DNA from: Candidatus Wirthbacteria bacterium CG2_30_54_11
GTDB taxonomy: Bacteria; Patescibacteriota; CG2-30-54-11
Direction of reading: 5' to 3'
Length of the DNA stretch: 9,996 nucleotides
Assembly (NCBI GenBank): GCA_001873755.1
Contig: MNZT01000012.1
Span: 1 to 9,996, forward strand
The notes under the pieces were generated by a model that was not told the DNA's origin, ran no database searches, and was given only the letters and a program-made list of their open reading frames with translations. Of the stretch, positions 6,077 to 9,996 are shown one piece after another. Position 1 is the stretch's first letter. Every line of letters begins with the position of its first letter. The position numbers and the translations under genes are program-made.

Positions 6077-6167
6077 CTGCATAACTCCTTTTTTGGTTAT
6101 GGAGGAAAACGATCCCTCCAACACTTAGACCACCCGGCGAAGGAAATCCGGAATCGTCGGTGACATG

Positions 6168-6199
6168 AAAACCGGAGGCGGTTGTTTAGCCACCTCCGG
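6168..6199 (-). terminator. Terminator of the membrane-protein gene
   Basis: CCGGAGG (6172-6178) pairs with CCTCCGG (6193-6199) and GG (6180-6181) with CC (6190-6191). C6179/A6192 becomes G.U on the minus strand. TTTTCAT follows in minus-strand reading. It lies ten bases after the stop of the 77-aa membrane protein. Confidence 0.85.
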
Positions 6200-6208
6200 C
6201 ACAAAGGT

Positions 6209-6442
6209 TTATCTGCGTTCTTCCAGGCACGCTTTCAGCGTCATTCGCGTCAATTTGTGTTCCATCTGTTCCACGGTCAGGTTTTGCTGATACTCCGCAG
6301 ATGGGCTACCGGAATAGAAGCCGGCCACGAATGCCAGGATGACGATAACGAGGATGATGGAAAGTCCGATAGCCTGTTCTCGGACATCTTGTTTTTTGAT
6401 CTCGACCATCAGTGGCTGGTCTTCTTGGTTCATTTTTTTCAT
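6209..6442 (-). CDS. Small single-pass membrane protein (77 aa)
   Basis: Residues 24-43 (AIGLSIILVIVILAFVAGFY) form one strong membrane segment. The 23-residue N-terminus is charged, with lysines and an arginine just before the segment, and the C-terminal third (NLTVEQMEHKLTRMTLKACLEERR) looks like an amphipathic helix or coiled coil. By the positive-inside rule the N-terminus is probably cytoplasmic. AAAGG lies seven bases before the ATG at 6442. It is a monocistronic unit. A holin or spanin component has this size, but no lysis gene is adjacent and no lipobox is seen, so no function is assigned. Confidence 0.78.
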   Translation of the reverse strand: MKKMNQEDQPLMVEIKKQDVREQAIGLSIILVIVILAFVAGFYSGSPSAEYQQNLTVEQMEHKLTRMTLKACLEERR

Positions 6443-6624
6443 TGGATACCTTTCTGATTGATTACGGCCGAACGAGCATTCGACCTACAGATAGGTGAGA
6501 GGGGGGTGCAAATGAAGCGCGGAAAGTTTTGCTAAAAGCGTGATTTGCGTGATGTGTGTCTGGGAGACTGGTTCTAATGCTCAGTTACACATCCCTGGTT
6601 ACCTGTAGCGGATATAACAGACGT

Positions 6625-6657
6625 AAAAAACCCCACCATCCGTAATGGACAGTGGGG
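6625..6657 (-). terminator. Terminator of the 6675-7162 cluster
   Basis: CCCCAC (6631-6636) pairs with GTGGGG (6652-6657) and TCC (6639-6641) with GGA (6647-6649). Two consecutive plus-strand mismatches (C6637/A6651, A6638/C6650) both become wobble pairs on the minus strand. TTTTTT (complement of 6625-6630) follows. Confidence 0.9.
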
Positions 6658-6674
6658 AGTTGTGAAGCGGAGTG

Positions 6675-6908
6675 TTACCGATGTTGCAGATTGCCTTTTG
6701 CGGCACCCATGATGGCACCCATCACGACTGAAGGATCTTGCTTCCATTCATTTTTATCCCAGTAGGCGATCTCGTAACCGTCTACGACGATACGCACATA
6801 GGAGCAACCGGCCGGGTGAGCCGGCGTATGGATGTTTCGGATTTTGCTTTTGCGATCGCAGCTTTCGCCCCTTTCGCCAATCGCTTGGGTTTTGTTGAAG
6901 CCATACAT
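6675..6908 (-). CDS. Unknown phage-type protein with doubtful 5' end (77 aa)
   Basis: The C-terminal half (CSYVRIVVDGYEIAYWDKNEWKQDPSVVMGAIMGAA) is convincing and resembles phage hypothetical proteins with a 'YVRV..DG.EIAYW..dEW..DP..VMGA' pattern, by recall only. The start is doubtful. The ATG at 6908 has AAGGGG only one base before it. An overlapping ATG at 6904 in another frame is correctly spaced (five bases) but opens a 40-residue lysine/alanine-rich frame (MASTKPKRLAKGAKAA...) that stops at 6782. Either the 40-residue frame is a separate overlapping gene, or one indel near 6820-6880 split a single gene. The terminator at 6625-6657 follows. Confidence 0.65.
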   Translation of the reverse strand: MYGFNKTQAIGERGESCDRKSKIRNIHTPAHPAGCSYVRIVVDGYEIAYWDKNEWKQDPSVVMGAIMGAAKGNLQHR

Positions 6909-6921
6909 TCCCCTTGGTTAT

Positions 6922-7015
6922 TTAGAAACGAGCCGAGAGATTCTCGACTTCCTGGTCGTCCAGTTGGATACGCTGGCCTTGAGAGCAAAAGAAAGCCTCT
7001 ACGATTCTGCGTCAT
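6922..7015 (-). pseudogene. Small frameshifted gene, about 30 codons
   Basis: In minus-strand reading a frame coding VEAFFCSQGQRIQLDDQEVE and then NLSARF ends at TAA (6924-6922) and reads like a genuine C-terminus, but it has no start codon of its own. An ATG at 7015 opens MTQN in another frame. Removing one base near 7003 would join the two into a protein of about 30 residues. The ATG overlaps the end of the upstream frameshifted gene by 17 bases. Evidence is limited to a plausible protein-like frame and consistent gene packing. Confidence 0.35.
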
Positions 7016-7162
7016 CTCCTGGTTCGTAAAAGATCTCGAACCATTCGCCGCTACCGAGACGGACTTCCTTCATTATCTTGGTCGACTCACCGTAGGTTTC
7101 GAGCTTCTCTTCTCGAATGTCCTTCAGATAACCGGCCAGTTGTCTATGACATTTTCACTCAT
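6999..7162 (-). pseudogene. Small unknown gene broken by a one-base frameshift (54 aa if restored)
   Basis: AAAGGAG lies six bases before an ATG at 7162, but its frame stops after 12 residues (MSENVIDNWPVI). The next frame over is open from just after that point to a TAG at 7001-6999. It reads as a natural acidic protein (QLAGYLKDIREEKLETYG...SGEWFEIFYEPGDDAES). One missing base after codon 7 (near 7141-7143, for example one C) restores a 54-residue product, and the total length (164 bases) is exactly one short of a whole codon number. Function unknown. It heads the 6675-7162 cluster. Real mutation and assembly error both fit. Confidence 0.65.
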
Positions 7163-7181
7163 GCACATCTCCTTTGGTTGA

Positions 7182-7197
7182 TGAACTGGATAGTTCA
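7182..7197 (-). promoter_or_regulatory. Palindrome upstream of the 6999-7162 gene
   Basis: TGAACT-ggat-AGTTCA is a perfect six-base inverted repeat 20 bases before the ATG at 7162, next to the ribosome binding site. Its half-site resembles the TTGAAC that follows the leader module in the 4432 and 5106 genes. It may be an operator or a small mRNA hairpin. Confidence 0.35.
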
Positions 7198-7278
7198 CAG
7201 GGAAACGGGAAATGGTTGCCGATAAAAATCGTCCGTCGTTAGAAGATGGCGTGACACGAACATCCGGGACGCCTCCTA

Positions 7279-7575
7279 GCCCCTTCGGGGCCGTCCGGCT
7301 GGGTTCTGGATACCTGGACGGCTTAAAACGTGCCTGACACGTCAAAACAGCCTGGGGATAGCCAAAAAAATCGCGGGTCTTTATAGTGGCCGCCCTAAAT
7401 GGTCAACCTCCCTCGCTTTCAGCGCTCGGTCGAATACATATACTGCCTTCGGCATCATTGATACGGGCTGCGCCCTATTTAACACCGGCTTCGCCATAGT
7501 TTTAACCGGCTTCGCCGGAAGACGACGTTCGCTCCGCTCACTCCATGTGCTTCGCACTCGCTCCGGGCTGCGCCC
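7279..7575. repeat. Cluster of short palindromes with three-base TTC or TGC loops
   Basis: Seven perfect inverted repeats with stems of 3-5 bases and a loop of TTC or TGC occur in about 300 bases without a gene: GCCCC-TTC-GGGGC (7279-7291), TGCC-TTC-GGCA (7444-7454), GGGC-TGC-GCCC (7465-7475), GGC-TTC-GCC (7487-7495), CCGGC-TTC-GCCGG (7506-7518), GTGC-TTC-GCAC (7547-7557) and GGGC-TGC-GCCC (7565-7575). Four run in a row at spacings of 19-22 bases. A further one, CATC-CGC-GATG, lies near 7670. No coding frame or RNA family is recognised across 7200-7737. Confidence 0.6.
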
Positions 7576-7717
7576 TCGCTCTGGGATTTTCTACTGCTTT
7601 AGGTATTCCGCGTGATGTGATGGGGGATTCGTCTTGGTTCGTCCTTCATCTTGGCTGAGCCAGCTCATCCGCGATGGCGTCCTCCTTCTATCGCCCGACA
7701 CGAGGCCGGGCTTAACC

Positions 7718-7758
7718 AAAAAAACAAAACCGCCGCTTCATGATGGAACAACGGCGGT
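7718..7758 (-). terminator. Terminator of the gene remnant at 7738-7866
   Basis: ACCGCCG (7729-7735) pairs perfectly with CGGCGGT (7752-7758), and TTTTGTTTTTTT follows in minus-strand reading. The remnant's stop codon lies in the hairpin loop. Confidence 0.85.
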
Positions 7759-7866
7759 GATACTGATCAGCTGATCTGGCGACCTATCCATCTCCATGAT
7801 AGTCCAGACGTGATCGACACCCAGATTCAGAAAGTCATCCTTTCCGGCGAATTGAGTTGGATGCTT
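7738..7866 (-). pseudogene. 3' remnant of an unknown phage-type gene (42 codons left)
   Basis: An open frame ending at TGA (7740-7738) codes for a natural-looking C-terminus: FAGKDDFLNLGVDHVWTIME and then MDRSPDQLISITAVVPS. The 'HVWT(I/V)xE' core recurs in small phage proteins, by recall only. The frame is closed upstream by an in-frame stop (7869-7867), with no start codon or ribosome binding site. A second frame, overlapping it and extending upstream (VNVSVESIQLN, minus strand, around 7885-7853), may be the rest of the gene across a frameshift. A strong terminator follows directly, as for the intact genes, so this was probably a complete cassette whose 5' part is lost or scrambled at the edge of the repeat region. 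Confidence 0.5.
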
Positions 7867-8489
7867 TCAACAGATACGTTCACGACGAGAATAAGTCAAA
7901 CCATGTTTGGCAGACCCGGGGGCGACAGCAAGGAGTGCTGGAGTCAGCGAGATAGGAGAGGGATTTGAGTGAAACGTCTGGCGCTTCCGCGCCAAAGCAA
8001 ACCCCGTATGCAGGCGAGCAATGGAAACCGTGGAGATGTTGAGCGGATTCCGTGGTCAAAGATTCATTAAGGACGGAGATCTCCCTCTTTGTATGCGAAA
8101 GGTCCACTACACATCCCATAAGGGTCTGATACACACCCCACTCACAGAGGAGATGGATAGACCCATATGTGTGATCAAAACCTGTATAGCGCCGCAGGCA
8201 TTACGTTTTGTTACTATGGATACCCATATAAGAGGGCTGAGCATCCCAAATGCGAAGGTCAGTATCATGTAGGAAGGGATCACAGCAGAGCGTAGCGATA
8301 AGGTGAGACCGTCCATACCCGACCAAAGTCTTGATGACTGCTTCACCTATAGCCGAGAAGACTGACTTATCCAGAGTAGGTCAGTAGTCGAGACAAAGAG
8401 CTTCCCCTCCCTAAGGGAAGCGATAAGCTCCCAAGAGGTATCTGCATGGAGCACACGCGACAGGCTGTTACCTCGTCTAGCAGTATACC
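7867..8489. other. Gene-poor stretch, no recognised gene or RNA
   Basis: No frame here has both a ribosome binding site and protein-like composition. An 83-codon plus frame (8021-8272) and frames opposite it use many ATA and AGA codons, unlike the real genes. Two notable hairpins are present. GCTTCCC (8400-8406) pairs with GGGAAGC (8415-8421) without a T-run. ACTGAC pairs with GTCAGT around 8363-8390. No tRNA cloverleaf was found. Confidence 0.5.
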
Positions 8490-8775
8490 GCAACCATTTA
8501 TTGATTCCTCCTATACTCGCGACCGCACTCATTTGCTGGTGATGTAAAAATCTCGACGGGTCACATATAAAGGGAGGTAAGGTGCCAGTAGCACCGCACG
8601 TAATCCAGGATCTCGACGCGGAGCCTTGCGACAAGGCGTGATCCGTAGAGCAGGTTCGCTCCCTGCAACCATTTATTGATTCCCCGTAAGTTCTCGACGA
8701 CGGCAATCTCTGCAACCATTTATTGGTTTTGTATAATCTCGACTGCGGCCTATCGCGGGGTCCGCACACTATCCC

Positions 8776-9658
8776 CCGGGGTGGTCGGTGTGACGAAGTC
8801 AAGCCGGTCCGCACTCTTACCCCAAACGGGACGGTCGGTAGCACATCCTGGCTCGCGACCAGACTCTTTCCCCTCTCTATTATGGAGAAACGATCGCGAC
8901 TCACTGCTTTCCCTGTGGGCCGGTCGGTATCGTATCCCGAGTAGGTCGACATCGAGCCCATCCTTGCAATCAAACTCTGGGGATAGGTAGAAGATCCATG
9001 GGGTGGTCGGTGTGACGAAGGCCGAGCCTTTTCTTTCTACCGCTGCCCGTGGGGTAGGGGAACGATCGCGGGGTGGTCGGTGGACGGAGGGATTCATTTC
9101 CTGCAAACATTTATTGGCTCTCCGTAAGTTCTCGACGAGGAAAGATCCCGGGACGGTCGGTGGGACGCTCCTTTCTACCGACCACCCCGTGGTGCTTTCT
9201 ACCGACCACCCCGTGGGATAAGGAAACGATCTTGGGACGGTCGGTGGGACGCAGGCCATCTGCTATCAATCCAGGCTCCCTTCCACCGACCTCCCCGAGG
9301 GGACGAGATACTGAACCGATCCGCTATCGCCGCCATTGGGATACGAGCACGATCCCGGGAGACTTTCCACCGACCACCCAGAGGGTCAGCGACTGAACCT
9401 GGAATCTTCCACCGACCACCCCGAGGGATAAGATACTGAACCGATCTTCCACCGACCACCCCGCGGATCAGTGGATAGACCCAAGATCTTCTACCGATCA
9501 CCCTGAAGGCTCATTGCGACCAGACTCGTCGTGACACTACCCCCGTGGGCTGGTCGGTATGACTAGGCGCTCGTATCACAAAAAAAATGGGACGGTCGGT
9601 GTGACGGAGGAGGAGTCAGCACACGACCCACGGGGTGGTCGGTGTGACGGAGGAGGAG
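8776..9658. repeat. Cluster of 17 GGTCGGT palindromic elements in both orientations
   Basis: The heptamer GGTCGGT occurs on the plus strand at 8783, 8833, 8922, 9005, 9075, 9155, 9239, 9552, 9594 and 9637. Its complement ACCGACC occurs at 9177, 9201, 9285, 9369, 9411 and 9451, with a variant (ACCGATC) at 9493. Copies share a longer context: CCC-N(0-4)-GGG, one or two bases, GGTCGGT, then TGTGACG or GGAAG. That gives a tiny hairpin with a conserved tail, the general plan of bacterial REP/BIME elements. Copies are grouped by orientation (seven inverted copies between 9177 and 9493), and some spacings recur (42, 40 and 43 bases). Flanking direct repeats include AGATACTGAACCGATC (near 9306 and at 9431) and GTGTGACGGAGGAGG (9599, 9642). 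Confidence 0.8.
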
Positions 9659-9673
9659 GGGAATCCATTCCTC

Positions 9674-9838
9674 GCAACCATTTATTGATTCCCAGTAAGT
9701 TCTCGACGGGCGGCATTCTTGGGATACTGCAAGTATTTATTGATTCCACGTAAGTTCTCGACGGGCAGCATTCTTGGGATACTGCAAGTATTTATTGATG
9801 CTCGTATATTCTCGACGGGGAACATTCGCGGGGAGGTA
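9674..9838 (+). repeat. Tandem 55-bp repeat, three units
   Basis: Units start at 9674, 9729 and 9784 with an exact 55-base period. Units 1 and 2 differ at about five positions; unit 3 diverges in its second half. Each contains the dispersed 36-bp element plus a tail (GCGGCATTCTTGGGATACT in unit 1). The last unit ends at 9838, directly against the stop codon of the rightmost gene. Confidence 0.85.
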
Positions 9839-9996
9839 TCACTCCAGCACCTTGGTATTCGCAGCCAGGTTGTTCTCGACCACCATCCGTTCCACCTCGT
9901 CGAGCACCTTCGTCCGTCGATAAGAATTCAGTCCTCGATAACCGTTGTTCTCAAATGCCTTCACCGTCTGTTTCAGATTCCCAATCGTCTTCAGCA
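9839..9996 (-). CDS. Partial CDS, C-terminal 51 residues of an unknown protein
   Basis: A minus-strand frame is open from the window edge to TGA (9841-9839). The visible part (LKTIGNLKQTVKAFENNGYR, then GLNSYRRTKVLDEVERMVVE and NNLAANTKVLE) is helical and charged with regular hydrophobic spacing, consistent with an amphipathic or coiled-coil end. It is not recognised. The start lies outside the window. No hairpin terminator follows; the stop abuts the 55-bp tandem repeats. Near its end the coding DNA shares GTCGAGAAC with the minus strand of the repeat units. Confidence 0.65.
   Translation of the reverse strand, partial: LKTIGNLKQTVKAFENNGYRGLNSYRRTKVLDEVERMVVENNLAANTKVLE

Larger units (their letters stand above)
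8490..9838 (+). repeat. Dispersed 36-bp repeat, seven copies in one orientation
   Basis: The element GCAACCATTTATTGATTCC followed by nCGTAAGTTCTCGACGG starts at 8490, 8665, 8712, 9103, 9674, 9729 and 9784, always on the plus strand. The first half (GCAA-x-ATTTATTG) is the better conserved; the second half (TTCTCGAC) is degenerate in the 8490 and 8712 copies. Isolated TCTCGACG boxes also occur near 8549 and 8609. Copies are 47-571 bases apart. No coding frame spans the region. A protein-binding array (origin, segregation or packaging site) or remnants of a coding repeat are possible; neither is shown. Confidence 0.75.

Noticed and set aside
6538..6553. Direct repeat GCGTGAT twice at nine-base spacing
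   Set aside because: Only two copies; insufficient to claim iterons or an operator.
8021..8272. Plus-strand 83-codon frame in the gene-poor stretch
   Set aside because: Weak ribosome binding site, many ATA/AGA codons, no recognisable motif and no terminator; kept only as a remark in the region description.
8650..8666. tRNA T-arm-like hairpin GCAGG-TTCGCTC-CCTGC
   Set aside because: Stem and loop sizes fit a T-arm, but the upstream bases do not form an anticodon arm and no acceptor stem or D-arm is present.
8347..9259. Long minus-strand frames of 208 and 169 codons
   Set aside because: Their sequence is translated repeats (recurrent PTTP, INKWLQ, RPPRD segments), they have no ribosome binding site, and their composition is unlike the real genes.
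9073..9501. Frames of about 100 codons with repeated GGRWK or TTPW motifs
   Set aside because: The motifs are the GGTCGGT/ACCGACC elements read in different frames on both strands; no frame is preferred and no start signal is seen.
8490..9838. CRISPR array
   Set aside because: Repeats are unevenly spaced, of two unrelated families, and partly inverted; the one tandem part has no unique spacers, and no cas gene is visible.

Overview
The window looks like part of a large tailed phage genome, or a phage-derived plasmid or island, of a proteobacterial host. This is inferred from gene style. Nearly all genes are small and unrecognised, packed in short cassettes with AAAGGAG-type ribosome binding sites, and most cassettes end in their own hairpin terminator. 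Several small proteins have motifs typical of phage hypothetical families: a short Cys/His zinc knuckle, a GHWIRIGENG...YEPI ending, and a YVRIVVDGYEIAYW...EW segment. No capsid, tail or replication gene is present, so phage rather than plasmid origin is not proven.

Layout. Positions 1-891 are plus-strand: a promoter with an operator-like dyad, a bacteriohemerythrin gene broken by a one-base frameshift, a small unknown gene and a terminator. Positions 916-4432 are minus-strand: an ankyrin-repeat protein, a three-gene overlapping operon (zinc-knuckle protein and two unknowns), and a 568-residue GHKL (HSP90/MutL-like) ATPase. At 4566-4898 a plus-strand gene with a consensus sigma-70 promoter runs into a shared bidirectional terminator. 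Positions 4903-7162 are minus-strand small genes, including a paralogous pair (5224-5529 and 5726-6076), a one-pass membrane protein, and a cluster at 6675-7162 where the reading frames are disturbed. Positions 7163-9838 are almost gene-free: three-base-loop palindromes, the frame-disturbed tail of a gene with its terminator, and then about 1.3 kb of interspersed repeats of two unrelated families. A minus-strand gene enters from the right edge and stops at 9839, directly against the last tandem repeat.

Regulation. Four minus-strand transcription units (first genes starting at 1536, 2617, 4432 and 5106) carry the same leader or promoter module: TTTTTATY, exactly 14 bases, then ATCTTCW. Seven of the minus-strand hairpins contain A.C mismatches on the plus strand that become G.U pairs on the minus strand, supporting function in minus-strand RNA.

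Nothing here links the genes into one pathway. The GHKL ATPase and ankyrin protein could act on host proteins, but that is inference. The most unusual part is the repeat territory at 8490-9838. The one-base frame breaks (hemerythrin, 6999-7162, 6922-7015 and possibly 6675-6908) mean either decay or residual indel errors in the assembly.
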